DNA of 64,000 bases from Artemia franciscana (lineage: Eukaryota > Arthropoda > Branchiopoda > Anostraca > Artemiidae), in the NCBI RefSeq assembly GCF_032884065.1, contig NC_088866.1, positions 31,366,566 to 31,430,565 on the forward strand, given 5' to 3'. The position numbers and the translations under genes are program-made. This document shows, piece by piece, positions 1 through 12,190 of this stretch. Position 1 is the stretch's first letter; every line of letters begins with the position of its first letter. Below the pieces are notes generated by a model. It had not been told where the DNA came from. It was given only the letters and a program-made list of their open reading frames with translations, and did no database searches.

Positions 1-1447
1 TTTGCACGTTAATTTATTTTTTTTGGCTGAATGGCTTTCTTATAGTTTTGAAAAAAAGGAGCGCGAGAGTAAGCCTAATTACCCTCCAATTTTTTTGTTA
101 CTTAAAAAGGCAACTAGAACTTTTAATTTTACGAACATGTTTATTAATAAAAATTTACGTAACTTACGAAAATAAATTCTGTAACGAACTTCTATATTCG
201 TATGTTTATTACGTATATGAAGGGGGCTCACCCCCTGGTCAATGCCTCGCTCTTTACGCTAAAGCTTAAATTTTGTCCCAATTCCTTAAGAATGACCCCT
301 GAATCACAAAGGCCGTAGAATAAATAGTTGAAGTTAATAAAATTACTTTAGCGTAAAGAGCGAGGAATAGAATGAGGTGAACCCCTCATATGCGTAATAA
401 TTTCTGTTCGTTTTAAGTTTTAATGCTACTCATTACTTACAGTTGAAAAAAAACTTTTTCATATTTATTTATTATTTTTTTTCAAAAATGCTAAAAAATC
501 TTGCGCCCCCTCCTTGGAAATTTTTTTCTCCCATTACAAATTCCTCCATGGAACGTTCCTCCCACATAATCCCTTCCCCTCAACCCCTTCCCCAACCAAA
601 AAATCCCCCTGAAAGTGTATGTACACTTCCCAATAACCATTACTATATTTAAACATTGGTCAAAGTTTTTAACTTACAGCCCCTCCCACGGGGACTGTGG
701 GGAAGTAAGTCGTCCCCAAAAACATAATTATTAGATTTTTCGACTATGCTGAATAAAATGGCTATCTTGGAATTTTGATCCGGTGACTTTGTGAAAAAAA
801 TAAGCGGGGGAAGGGCCCTAGGTGTACTCCAATTTTTTTGGTCACTTAAAAAGGGCACTAGAACTTTTAATTTCCGCTAGAATGAACAGTCTCGCGACAT
901 TCTAGGACCATTGGGTCAATACGATCACCCCTGGAAAAAGAAATAAAAAAAATAAACACGCACCCGTGATCTGTCTTGTGGTAAAAATACAAAATTCTAC
1001 ATTTTTGTAGATACGAGCTTGAACTTCTACTGTACGGTTCTCTGATAAGCTGAATCTGATGTTGTGGTTTTCGTTAAGATTCTATGACTTTAAAGGGGCA
1101 TTTCTCCCTGTTTTCTAAAATAAGGCAAATTTTCTCAGACTAGTAACTTTTGATGGGTAAATCTTAACTTTATGAAACTTACATATTTAAAATCAGAATT
1201 AAAATGCGATTTTTTTATGTAAGTATTGTTAAAATTCCGTTTTTTATAAAATTTATTTAATAAAAACTATTTTATTAATATAAAATATTATATATTATAT
1301 GTAAAATACTATAAGTAAAATATATGTAAAATATTAAATATTATATATTAACATATTTATTATTTTAATAAAAACCCCGTTTTTTAGAGTTTCGGTTACT
1401 ATTGAGCCGGGTCGCTCCTTACTAAAGTTCGTTACCACGAACTGTTT
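1..1447 (-). repeat. R1 dispersed repeat copy, inverted orientation
   Basis: Long copy of the repeat family that recurs throughout this window. Read on the minus strand it starts with the family's 5' motif AAACAGTTCGTGGTAACGAA (near 1428-1447) and continues through the 'GGAGCGACCCGGCTCAATAG' block. It contains a foldback module at about 203-452, whose arms carry CTCGCTCTTTACGCTAAAG and its complement. AT-rich filler interrupts it near 1250-1370. Short reading frames here are not conserved between copies, so I call no gene. It runs off the left edge of the window. Confidence 0.85.
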
Positions 1448-2269
1448 GATAACTAGCGGAACAGAATTGGAAACCAAAGACGATATACTCAGTGCAGTCA
1501 ATTTATCTTTCATTGCAAATAACTTTTTTAGAGCACTTTCTAACTAACTTTTTTAGAAATAGGTGCATCATCACTCAAATGAATGTTAATGTGATTAGCT
1601 ACTGACTTGCCTTTCAGCTCTTTTTACCTCTTTTTACTCTATCCACCTTGTAATCAAATGACTGAACATTACCCTAAAAAAATTTCTCCTTCTTTACCAT
1701 CACAATAGAGAACTCCATCTGCAAACTTCAGTCGGTGAAAGCGGAAACTTGTCTGGTTTCATTAAACCTGACGCCGCGCTAATTTGCTGATGGCACGCCA
1801 CAGATGAAAGACGCATTGGCGTGCAGAAAAAATTTTGCGACGTGCCGTCGGTACCATTGGTGTGGCGGGGTGCCACATGTCTGTCTGTGTACTAATTTAT
1901 GGTGTGCTAAGTAAGCTATCGTGCTAAGTAACTTTGTAGATTTCTTGCAATGCGCTGCAAATTAGAACACAGGGATGGGATGAACGGGGAATTGACAAAC
2001 TAAGGCTCAAGACGCGAGATAGATTTTAAAAATGAATAATTTTAAAAGCAAAATAATACCTGTAAGGCGAAAATTTTATTGCTATGAGCCAATTCAAATA
2101 AATTCTCAAACTATGCTGTTAGAAACCAAAAGGGTTACTGCAAGTGGGAGGATGAGCTCTTTAAGAAATTCATGTGAAATTTCTGGGGGCCCAGGCGCCC
2201 AGTCCCCTTAAATGCGCCACTGTCCACTCTGTCTGTAAGCTCTTATTGCCAGTTTATGGGAATAAGTAT
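1448..2269. other. No recognisable feature
   Basis: Intergenic AT-rich DNA with no coding signal I can support. A moderately GC-rich patch near 1760-1880 does not resemble a known gene or RNA. Confidence 0.5.
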
Positions 2270-3513
2270 ATATGTATCCATGTTTTTTTTGTCAGGGTGA
2301 TCATATTGAGCCGATGGTCATTAAGATCAAGAGAGGGCTTGCTCAAACAGAAATCCCAGTTTTAGTTCCCCATTTCGAAACCAAAGCGATTGGGGGGGGG
2401 GTCAGCTAGATCCCTTCCAACACCCTCTTTTTCCCAAAGTCATCTGATCAAAATTTTGAGAGAGTCGTATTGATTAGTATAGTTGAAAAGTCAACTAATC
2501 ATGCCTTTGGGGAAAACACGGCCCTGCAAGTCACGAGGGGAAAGGTCGTAAGTTATAAATATGTCCAGTGTCTACATTTAGTATTTGTTTTTGGGAAGTA
2601 AACAGATATTTTTGGGGAGGATGAATTTTCTGTGACGAAAATTTTCTGCAGCGGAGATATTCTATGGGGAGGTAAATTTTCGGGATGAACTTTCAAAGGG
2701 AAACCATACACGGGGGAATTTACCAGAATCCTTATACTAAATTCTTTTTATTTGACTTACTCTTTGCCAATTTTATTTTACATGTAGAGATATACCGGTG
2801 AAATTGCCCAGGGAAAATTTTCAAAGGAGTTGAAAATGCCTGGGGAGTTTTTTCGTGGGGGTTCACGGAGAGATGTTGTATAGGGAAATTTTACGTGGGA
2901 GAAACTTTCCATTGAGGCATTGGGAGGGGAGAATTTCCAGGAAACATTTTCACTGGGGGGAGAATTTCCGGCATGGTTTGAAAAACAGTTAGAAATTAAA
3001 AGAAAAACAAGGCTTTTTTTCAAAAAGTTAGCTCAAAAGAATTTTCCAGGCGGAATTGTCCGGAAGAAATTTTCTGGTGGGAATTTTCAGCAGAGATGAA
3101 ATTGTCCGGGGGAAGGAAATCTTACTCGGAAGGATCTTTCCTAGGAGGAATTTTCTTGGGGGATGGGATTTCCCATGGAGAAAAAAGGCAGCTTTTCCGA
3201 TAAATAAAAAACATTTTTTTCAACTAAAAGGAAGGAGCCACATCCAAAGTTAAAACAAACTGAAATTGTCTTTTGCATGAGGAGGGGTTCCTCTCCTCAA
3301 TACCTCGTTTTTTACGCTAATTTTGGCCTTTTCCCAATTAGATAAGAACAACTCCTGAAATAAAACAGCCGTTTAATTAGAGGAGATTTTTAAAATACAA
3401 AAAGAAATTTTGTTGTGAATAGCGAGGTATTGAGGAGGGGTTATTCCCCTCATGCACGGAACAGTTTCTATTCTTTTGAGTTTTAATGCTACTGCGCCCT
3501 TTCAGTAGATTTT
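2270..3513 (+). repeat. R1 repeat copy with foldback module
   Basis: Diverged R1 copy in forward orientation. It shows the 'GGTGATCATATTGAGCC' block, the region after 'CAAAGTCATCTGATCAAAAT', the G-rich stretch with repeated GGGGGA/TTTTC units, and a terminal foldback at about 3222-3513 whose arms contain CCTCAATACCTCG and CGAGGTATTGAGG. The frames at 2778-3023 and 3056-3253 fall in the G-rich repeat body and are not genes. Confidence 0.75.
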
Positions 3514-4061
3514 TTTTTTATTATTTAGGCCTAATCGCTGAAAGGCTAGACCAACTGTCATGGGAAACTATTGAAGAAGCGGCTAATTTTGAATAGCCAA
3601 AATTAGCCAGTATATTATTTTCTTTATCCTGAGCCCGAGAAATTCCAAATCGGGGTTTTTATAATATCCATTCATGTAAGGAGAATTTTTTCGTATTTTA
3701 TTCAAAATTTGGGAATTGAATTTTGGCAAAATCTAAAATTAATCTGAACAAAAAAAAACTGATCAGAAATATCAAAATTGATATATCGACTATCGAATAT
3801 CGAAAGTAAAAATATCACCAAATTATCGCCCAAACAATAGTGTTGACAAAAATTTACAAAGTTGCTTAGCACACTAGATTACTTAGCTCACCGAAACCAA
3901 CAAACTACTGCAAATACAAAAGGCTAAATATAGACACGCCGATGGTGCGCCACCTCGCACAATTGTACCGATGCGCCGCCAAAACTTTTCTTTAAACCAG
4001 CGCGCTTTTTATCGGCGGCGCGACACAAATAAATGGGTGCGGTTTTAGGGTCTATCAACCA
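3514..4061. other. No recognisable feature
   Basis: AT-rich sequence between the R1 copy and a Penelope fragment. No coding or RNA signal recognised. Confidence 0.5.
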
Positions 4062-4757
4062 AGCTAGTAATCTAGTTTCTGCCTTCACCGACAGAAGCTG
4101 ATCTTATCACAGAAAATCTTGAAGGACTGGTTGTTTCACTAAGTTTTAATAAGCCAAAAATTTCAAAGACGGCATTTTTATTTGTGGCAACATGGGGAAG
4201 AATCTACCAAGATAAATAAATTTGTCCATCTGATTTGAGTTATCTCCCTCTATTTTGCAAACTTTTTAAAAGATCGGGTATCCATTTCCAAATAAGACTT
4301 CTCTGAGGTGGTCAAGCTCGGAGTAAAGAAAACGCGGTGAACAAACGCGTGTATTGTTCTTTCGACTAAAGAATTCACAACCGCTCTTTTCACAACAGGA
4401 GAATGATTAGAAGCACAATTTAAGCACCTGTCACTTTGTGTAGGCTTTGTGGGCAACTAAAACTCAAAAGATGTATAAATCCGAAGTAACAGGGCAATCT
4501 AGAAAAGGTACACGCCTATTCACCTCCGATTCTTTACTAAGTTCAAGTTTTATATTAATGGAACTAAGCAAACCACAGAAAGTTTCTAGAGAGTCTTCGT
4601 TATGTTCTCGCAAATAAAAAATGTCATCTCATCTTTGGTCTTTGAAACGACCAGAAATTTTGTCTTGTTAAAACTCAGTAAAATAACATGTTCTTCGAGG
4701 TTTACCATGATAAGATCAGCTTCTGTCGGTGTAGGTAGAAACAAGCTTAGTCAAATT
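4062..4757 (-). pseudogene. Penelope-like element reverse-transcriptase fragment with inverted arms
   Basis: On the minus strand, conceptual translation gives pieces typical of the C-terminal part of Penelope-like RTs: LREHNEDSLETF and INIKLELSKE, then the thumb-region block KPTQSDRCLNCASNHS and KRAVVNSLVER, on either side of a frame change. The ends are inverted copies of each other: ACCGACAGAAGCTGATCTTA at 4086-4105 is matched in reverse near 4711-4730, with weaker similarity extending about 145-180 bp inward on each arm. Frameshifts and loss of both termini make it a dead fragment. The family call rests on motif memory, not a search. Confidence 0.65.
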
Positions 4758-4785
4758 TTATTCGATCAGGCTAGTTTGATTTGAA

Positions 4786-5931
4786 CTGTAAGTAAGGAGC
4801 TACTCGGCCCAATAATAGCCGAGACTCTAAAAAACGGAATTTTGATAACAATATATACTTCAAAAGAATTGGCATTTTATGCTGAATCTAAATGTATGAA
4901 GTTCAGTAAGCTTAATGTTACACATCAAAAGCTACGTGTCTGAGAAAATTTGCCTGATTTCTGAAAAAGGTGGGAGCACTCCCAAAAGCTCAAGCAATCT
5001 TAATGAGAATCGCATCATCAGATTCAGCATATCAGACATTACTATGGAGGTTTCAAGGTTACATACAAAGAGGTGGAATTTTGCATTTTTTGCCCAAAAA
5101 AAGATCACGGATGCATGTTTATTTATTCTTGTTGTTTTTTTTTCTCTCCCGGAGATGATCGTATCGAACGAGTGATCCTAGAACGTCGGGAGGGGGCTCA
5201 TTAGAACGAAAACGGAAAGTTCTAGTGCCTTTTTTAAGTGACCGAAAACTCTTTTGGGAAAATTGTCCCTCTCCCACTTCCCTTTTTTTTCTCAAAGTCA
5301 TCCAATGAAGATTTTGACATGTCCATTTGATTCAGCATAGTTAAAGGGCCTAATAACTATGTCTTTCGGGTTGGCATGACGCCCATATTCCCTGGGGAAA
5401 GGGCTGTAAGCTACGCTATTTGCCCATTGTTCACATGTAGTATCTTGTTATTGGGAAATAAACGGTAATTTTTGGGGGATTATTTTGTGGGGTGGGGGGA
5501 GGGATTTCCCAAGGAGAAAGTTTTCCCTGGGGAGGAAGGTTTACGGGGGTTTTCCATAGGGAATTTTAAACGGGAGGGAAGGGGATTTTTTGCAATGCTT
5601 TGAAAAACAGTTAGAAATTAATTTAAAAAATTAACTGAAAGTAACGAACAGCATTAAAACTTAACACAAACAGAAATTATTTTGTGTGTAAGAGGGGCTG
5701 CCCCTTTCTCAACCCTCGCTCTTTACCCTAAAGCTTGGCTTTTTTTGACAGTTCGTTAAGAAAGACAGCTCAAACACAAAGGCCGTTGAAATTGAGTGAG
5801 ATGTATACTTTTTTAATTTAAGACTTTAGAGTAAAGAGCAAGGGTTGAGGTAGGGGCAGCCTCCCTCATATACGGAATGATTCCTGTTTGTTTCAAGTTT
5901 TAATGCCGCTCCTTACTTTCAGCTGAAACAC
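4786..5931 (+). repeat. R1 repeat copy with foldback module
   Basis: Forward R1 copy. It starts at GAACTGTAAGTAAGGAGC and runs through the 'CGAGCCTGAGAAAATTTGCC'-type and 'GGGCTCATTAGAACG' blocks. It ends in a foldback (about 5631-5931) with arms containing CTGAAAGTAACGAACAGC and GCTCCTTACTTTCAGCTG. Overlapping short frames on both strands are by-products of the repeat. Confidence 0.8.
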
Positions 5932-6540
5932 ATTTTTTTTCTTATTTTACTTTCCCATGACAAAGGCCCATGACAAGCCCAGTTATACAAAGAGGCTTTT
6001 GAAATAGATTGACATCAAAATTTCGGTTTGGCTCGGAGCAGAGATATTGGTGATTTTAAAATAGTGACTCCTATGCTGGTTTTCTAAGACTAGAAGCTGA
6101 CAGTTTATTAATCCCTGATGTCGCTTTCATAGTCTCAAGTGGAAACTTGCTCCTAATCCCTTTCCCTCCCCCAAATACCAAAAAGGGATTGTACAACAGA
6201 AGGACTAATTAAAGTTAATCAAAATCTTAGTTTTATTGGTTGACTTACTTAGCGAATGAAAGAATTTACCAGCTCAGTCACATGTGATGTATTTTGCGAG
6301 TAGCATTGCCTTTTGCTAATCGTGGATATTGGTGAGTGGCCCACGTTCGGAATTAGGTTTTTCGGCTTTCTAATTATGCTAAATTTTTTTTGTTATTTTT
6401 GATGGTTTTCCGAGGCGTTTGGTTTTTAGAATTTTTATTCTTCCAATTTTGGCTTTATTTGTATTTGCTGTTAGCTTTCTGTGTCGTTTGTTTTCATCCG
6501 GTTTGTTTCTTTCAGAATAAGTCTCTCTTATCAAGCCCTT
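5932..6540. other. No recognisable gene
   Basis: AT-rich sequence between two R1 copies. The short minus-strand frame at 6379-6630 overlaps the next repeat and has no family resemblance. Confidence 0.5.
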
Positions 6541-7030
6541 CGTTACGAAGTGTAAGTAGGGAGTGACTCGGCCCAATAGTAACTGAAATTGTAAAAAAGA
6601 ATAGAACTTGGATAACAATAGATCCAACAAAAGAATTGGTTTTTTATCATTATTCCAAATATATAAAAACTCGTCATAAGTTACGAGCCTGAGAATTTTT
6701 TTTCACTTTCAAAAGGAGTGGAAACATCCCCGAAAGGTTAAGATATCGTATCGAAAATCATGCCATCGGATCCAGCATATACGTGAATTCTACTGTAGAT
6801 GTATCAAGCTCAATTCTACAAAAATGTGGTATTTTGTATTTTTGCCGGAAGAAGAATCACCGATGCCTGTTAATTTGTTGTTGAATCACTGTGAACTAAT
6901 GGTCGTAGAAAATCGGCAGAGGGCTCATTTGAACAGAAATAGAAATTCCGATGCATTTTTTTTTCACCTCGGTTTGACACCATTTCGAAGGCTGTTTCTC
7001 GGTATTCCCATAGATTTGTTTTCGCAATAA
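6541..7030 (+). repeat. Partial R1 repeat copy
   Basis: Diverged 5' portion of R1: an altered GTTACGAAGTGTAAGTAGGG start, 'GACTCGGCCCAATAGTAAC', then the 'GAGCCTGAG' and 'GGGCTCATTTGAACAG' blocks. It stops before the G-rich body and the foldback. Confidence 0.7.
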
Positions 7031-7766
7031 ACTATTACCTCTAAGATCCATCAAAATAGTAGGATAGTTAATATTCTTAACTCTTCTTCAACTGACGATT
7101 CTCCCTTGCTCGTTGTTTGTTTTTTTTTTTTTTTTTTCAAAACGCGCTTTTAAATTCTCGATTACTCTGGGCTAGGTTCGTTCTTTACTGCTAAGGGCAA
7201 CCATTATTTTGGACTTCAGTTGTCGTCATAACTATGACATATCGTTGCTAGTAATTTTGGGAACACCTTGGGCATGATTTGTCAAATCCAGACCAAGTAA
7301 GTTTTTATTCGTTGCTAATTGTCTACGTCACATGTTCAGCGTATCTAAAAAAATCAATATGCTTTTACAACATTTCCTTCAGCATGTAAATCTGGTTTGG
7401 CAAGTTTTTTTTTTGCTTCCTCTGCCATCTTTTAATTTGAATTATCTTTGGATCATTGCCATTTGAGATGTTTTGTTATTTTACTCCGTTACATTCAAAC
7501 AGGATTTGTCTTATCAGCGACTCTGACAAAAGATCAAAATTTTAGTTTATTTATTGACTATTTTGCTGTAGTCATACGTGACATCTTTAAACAAGTAAGT
7601 TTATTTTTACTATTCCTAGGTATGGGTGCCCATAAGCTGAATTTTAGAGGGGGGGGGGGCTTACCTGGTCTAATTGGCTCTTCCAACGCAGTATAATAGA
7701 AGTTTCAAAAATAGGAACTTGTCTATTATATATGCTTGTTTGTTATTTATTTATATTTTTGTGTGT
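7031..7766. other. No recognisable gene
   Basis: T-rich intergenic DNA. A poly-T tract lies near 7122-7138 and a poly-G tract near 7651-7660. The frame at 7448-7696 has no recognisable domain. Confidence 0.45.
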
Positions 7767-9993
7767 ATAGATAGATAGATAAGTGTATTTCAAAAACCCG
7801 TGGGCCATATACACAAAATATAAATAAATAATAAACAAGCAAGGAAATTAACAACAGTACGAACACGCACAAAAAACAGAATTCAACGCAAAAAGTACCT
7901 AATCTAACTACAAAAGAAATTAATCATATAAAACTTTTTCTTCTTATTAAAGATTTATCTATATATACTCCCACTCGAAATATTGTGGTTGGGTTACTAT
8001 TTTGTAGAATACCCGGAAGCATCAAATTAACCCCATGCAAATAAATTTCCCGTAAATCCAAGAGCACTGGGCATTTCTGGAGAAAATGATCCAAGTCTTC
8101 ATCATCATCTTTACAAAGGGGACAGACATACCGCCTATCAAGACCAACTATCATTTTATTTTTGTCGAACGTTTTTTGCCTGTTCTGGATTGGAAGACAA
8201 TTTGCCTTAAGCTGAATCCAACGACGTAGAATCATAGCCGGTAAGTTAAATTTAAAATAAACTTCCTCCCCAAAACTAGGTTTTGCCTGATTATAATGTT
8301 GCAGGGTTGTAGAATCAAAAACCAGCCCTTGCCAATGCTGAATTTCCTGACTCTCTAATATAAATCGTACCTGGCTTTCTAAATTTGTTGGTACATCACG
8401 AGAGCAAAGACCATTATTCCATAAATAAGGCATTCCTACTTTTTCTAGTAATGATTTAATTTGGGATGGCCACGAGGTTTTTAAACCACATTTCAACATC
8501 TCTTCATATGCCGCTCTTACTAGTCTATCTTCATTACTCTTAGTTAACTTCAACCAGAATCTAAGCATTAAAATATACCTACGTAGCTTTAAAGAAAACA
8601 GGCCCATATCACCTTTCAGAATCTGTGAATGAGTTGTCTGATGTAGACCAAACACTCTTTTATAATACTGGAGCTGAAGGGACTCCAGTTACTGCACCGT
8701 TTCTCCACCCCATATCTCTGCTCCATATTCTATCACGGGTAAAATTTTTGTGTTAAATATTCTTTTATGTATTTTTAGGTTTTTGATCCCCATTATCGTC
8801 GGGTTTCTAAATATAGCTGACATGGCCACCCTACCTCTCTTAATTATTTCATCAACATGACTCCTTAGGCTTCCATTTTCCGATAAGATAAAGCCTAAAT
8901 ATTTTATTCTTTTACTTATAAATAGTTCCTTATTATTAAATTTAAATGTATATTTTTCATCGTCCACAACCTTCCTTTTTTTAAAAATAACAACTTCGCT
9001 CTTTTCAGTATTCAGCCTTAACTTTTTTATATGCAAATATTCTTCTATGAGATTCAAAAGAGTATGTAGATCTTGCGGTTTATTAGCCACCAAAGCAATA
9101 TCATCTGCAAATAATAAGAGAGATAGTTTTTGAGTCCCTAGGCTAACTTTCGGAGCCCATCTTTTCTCTAGAAAATTAACAACATCATTAATAAAAATAT
9201 TAAACAACTTAGGTGAAAGGGTGCTGCCCTGTTTTACTCCCCGCTTAATATCAAAAAGCTTCGAAAACCTATTACCAACTTTAATGATTCCACTCACACA
9301 AGTATACATGCTCACTATCAATCTAACAAATGAATGGGGAAGGCCAATATTTAGCATGGCATCCTTCAATAACTCTCTGTCGACACTATCAAAAGCCTTA
9401 TGGAAATCCAGAAATCCCACATAAAGACAAGTTTTACCCTTTCCATATTTATCTATTAATGCCTTTAAAATAAACACACTATCTGTCGTCCCATATCCTG
9501 TCCTGAAACCTCCTTGTTCCTCATGTATTAAACTATTTTTATTTAACCAATTGGAAAGCCTGGTATCTAATATTTTCTCCAAAACCTTACTTAAAGCAGG
9601 GACAAGTGCTATTAAACGATAATTTTCATGAGCCTTCGGGTTTCCTCTCTTAAAAAGTGGTATAAACAATGATGTCTTCCAAGCGCTTGGCCATTGCCCT
9701 GACCTTAACACCTTATTACAAAGAAGAACAATTATCGGCATCAAAATGGAAAGAAAATTCTTAAATAACAATATTGGTATACCATCAACACCCGCAGCAG
9801 TACCACCTTTTAAATTCTTAAATATTGACTTAATCTCTTGGCCATTCACATCACCAACTAAATCGTAATCATGTTCTCTCATGGGATGAATAACCATCTC
9901 TGGGTATGCGCTACCTCCTGAAGATCTGCACAAACACCTTCTAATATGGCCCACGGGTTTTTGAAATACACCTATCTATCTATCTATCTATCT
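7767..9993 (-). mobile_element. 5'-truncated non-LTR retrotransposon flanked by inverted GATA-type ends
   Basis: The block is bounded on the left by (TAGA)n followed by GTGTATTTCAAAAACCCGTG and on the right by the reverse complement of that unit, CACGGGTTTTTGAAATACAC followed by (CTAT)n. Between them lies one minus-strand RT reading frame. The left end has the character of a retrotransposon 3' tail with a tetranucleotide repeat. The right end is an inverted copy of the same 3' terminus, so two 3' ends point outward. Confidence 0.75.
7924..9954 (-). pseudogene. Non-LTR retrotransposon reverse transcriptase, one in-frame stop
   Basis: Reverse transcriptase of a LINE-type element, which would copy element RNA into DNA at a nicked target. 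In order: an N-terminal RT block (GTAAGVDGIPILLFK), fingers/palm motifs (ENYRLIALVPALSKVLEKIL, GFLDFHKAFDSVDRELL), RGVKQGSTLSPKLFNIFIND, and the catalytic FADD (LLLFADDIALVA). A C-terminal cysteine/histidine motif follows (CPLC, then DHFLQKCP), typical of LINE ORF2 tails. The 421- and 243-residue parts are in the same frame, separated by a single TAA at 8689-8691, so one nonsense change is the main lesion. The upstream endonuclease domain is absent: the frame begins at the inverted end repeat. I cannot fix the clade from sequence alone. Confidence 0.85.
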
Positions 9994-10064
9994 ATTGTCA
10001 AATTTCATCTGTTATCTTTAGAAATGTTAGATGATTTTGAGGTACTTAGCTTTTAGTTTTGGGA

Positions 10065-12190
10065 AAAAAAGGGGCCTCCCTCAGGCCATTCAGCGTGTCA
10101 CCAGGTGGCGATAGGGGAACGCCCTCAGATATGTAGGGCACCTCTATAGGAGGCACGGACAGGGGGGACGTTGTCCTTGAGAGTCCATAATAGAAACTGG
10201 GGCACCCTCGCCCGGGGCCATAAATACAGGTGGAGGAGGAAGAAGGCCGCTCAAATGTAAACTCACCGGCGTGTCCAAATGTCCCACGAGTTACAAACCT
10301 TCTCCTAGTAATGGGTTAAATTGCATAATGACGCAGAACACCGTCGTGGGAGGATCCTCTATAGGGGGACAGCTGCGGCAGGCGTTATATCTAGATCTAT
10401 GGACAACGGCCTCTTCAAAGGGCTGCCTCGACCATTTTGGGGTATTTCCAAGACTGGGGACCCTGCGGTTAACTCTATTCCCACTTAAGGAATGGGGCCC
10501 TTCGAGGAAATTGTAGCCTCGTAAACGACAGAGCATTCGCACGTGATTCTGATTATTGGATAATTCTTCTGGGCTTGGTCTGTTTTGACGGGCGTTTTCG
10601 GGATGAAAAACCTCTTCCTAGCTAATTTAACTACTATGGGTTGCCTCCCCGTAGTAGCATAATATTTGTAGACATGAATATGTATAACAAATCGGAGGTA
10701 ATAGGCTTGGGATTGTCTCTGCAGGATTTTGACTCTTGTTGATGGAAGAGCATCGCCAAGTGCTGAAAACCATGTTGTGAACAAGATGGGTCAAGGATTG
10801 CACAAAGCCTCCATTCATACTGGAGGTCCTTGCTGTCCGGTTCTAAGCCAGCTTAAGCGCTTCGGTGTAAACTTGAGAAGATATCTTGATCCCCTTCGTG
10901 TACTGGTATCCGGGAACATTGCTTTTTCTGAGGCCAAAACAATTTCAATGATTCAAAAAACACGCAAATTGGAACTTGGAATTTTACGACGTTAAAAAAT
11001 GACTATCGTATCGACATTTTGACTGATGGATTCAGAAGATTCGAACTGGACTAATTAGGAGTTTCAGAAAATCATATCTCTGGAGTAGGAAGCATGAAAT
11101 TAGATGATATAGAACTTGTTTACTTAGGCAGGAAGCATGGGGTACATAGACAGAGAGTAGGGCTCATGATGAATAAGGAAGCTCCTAAGTCGTGTTTAGG
11201 CTTGGAAGGTATTAATAATAGAATACTAATTGCTTCTTTTATGACTAAAAAGTTCAGGATATCAGTTATAGTTGTATATACTCCGGCTGAAGCGACTGAC
11301 GGAGATACTGGTGACTCAGATGAATTTTTCTTACCGTTACAGGAGCAAATGGATAGGGTCCCAGGTAGAAATATGGTATTTTTACTAGGAGATTTTAACG
11401 CCTAGGTCGGCAGAAATAGGGATATACGGTATCATAGTCTAGGTGAATTTGGTGTAGGAAAAGAAAACAGTAATGGCTACAGACTTGCAAATTTGTAGGT
11501 ATAACAGTCTAGTTGTTTGGTCATAAAATGGCCCATAAGTTGACATGCTATTCACGTGATGGTAAGACAGCAAACCTTATTGAATATGTAATAGTAAGCC
11601 AAAGACTGGCAGGATCAATACGAGGTACTAGGGTATATAGGAGGGCTGTCATTGGTGTTAAAAGTAAAGATCACCATCTAGTAGTGTCTGCGGTTAATTT
11701 AAAGCTTGAATTTCGGAAGAGTAACTACCTCCCGGAAAATTATGATGTGGGTAGACTAAACTTGAGAGTTTAAAATTTGATAATGTAGAAGATGGTTGGA
11801 ATAATTTTAGAAAACAATTTGTGAAGCTGCTGATGGTGCCTTAGGGAAGAAAGTTAAGACTGCAGCTAGGAATATTAGTGAAAAAGCTTTCTATAGCTAT
11901 AATGAAAGAAAGATTGAGATAGCTAGGGCACGTTCTGTGGATGAAGGATGAAAGGTTGCCGAAGATTGTCCTTTTCGGCCAACTGTCTAGGGCTAAACGG
12001 AAAGCAGGTCGTCCTCATCTGGGTGGTAGGATGCCATAAAGAAAGATTTAAAGGAAATGTGAACTTCCTGGGAGGGAGTAAAGATTGAGGCTTCGAATAA
12101 ATTGGGATGGAGGAGGAGCGTGCGTAGCTGTGTTGGCCTCAGGCGGCTTAGTGCTGCGGTGAGTTGTTAATAGTAGTAGTAGTAATAGTA
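10065..12190 (+). mobile_element. RTE-like non-LTR retrotransposon, internally deleted
   Basis: A GC-richer 5' segment (about 10065-10700) leads into an apurinic-type endonuclease region (10960-11770). After about 11800 the sequence passes directly to a 3' tail whose translation gives LRMKDERLPKIVLFGQL and KAGRPHLG, then (AGT)n at about 12168-12190. No reverse-transcriptase motif lies between endonuclease and tail, so the RT domain seems to be deleted. The tail text (GTGTTGGCCTCAGGCGGCT) recurs near 46370, which supports a dispersed family. Confidence 0.75.
10960..11773 (+). pseudogene. RTE-type endonuclease domain relic
   Basis: Relic of the endonuclease that nicks target DNA for target-primed reverse transcription. 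Visible motifs: a diverged N-terminal core (LELGILRR in place of the usual TWNVR-type block), LGVSENHISGVG, RVGLMMNKEA, VIVVYTPAEA, and the conserved catalytic block FLLGDFNA near 11380-11402, followed by an in-frame TAG and then GEFGVGKENSNGYRL. The frame is broken by that stop and by frame changes near 11500 and 11770. The motif order matches the exo/endo/phosphatase fold of RTE-clade elements; the clade is from memory. Confidence 0.8.

Noticed and set aside
2778-3253. Short frames in both directions around a G-rich tract as genes
   Set aside because: They are part of the R1 body, where the same G-rich text recurs in other copies with different frames.
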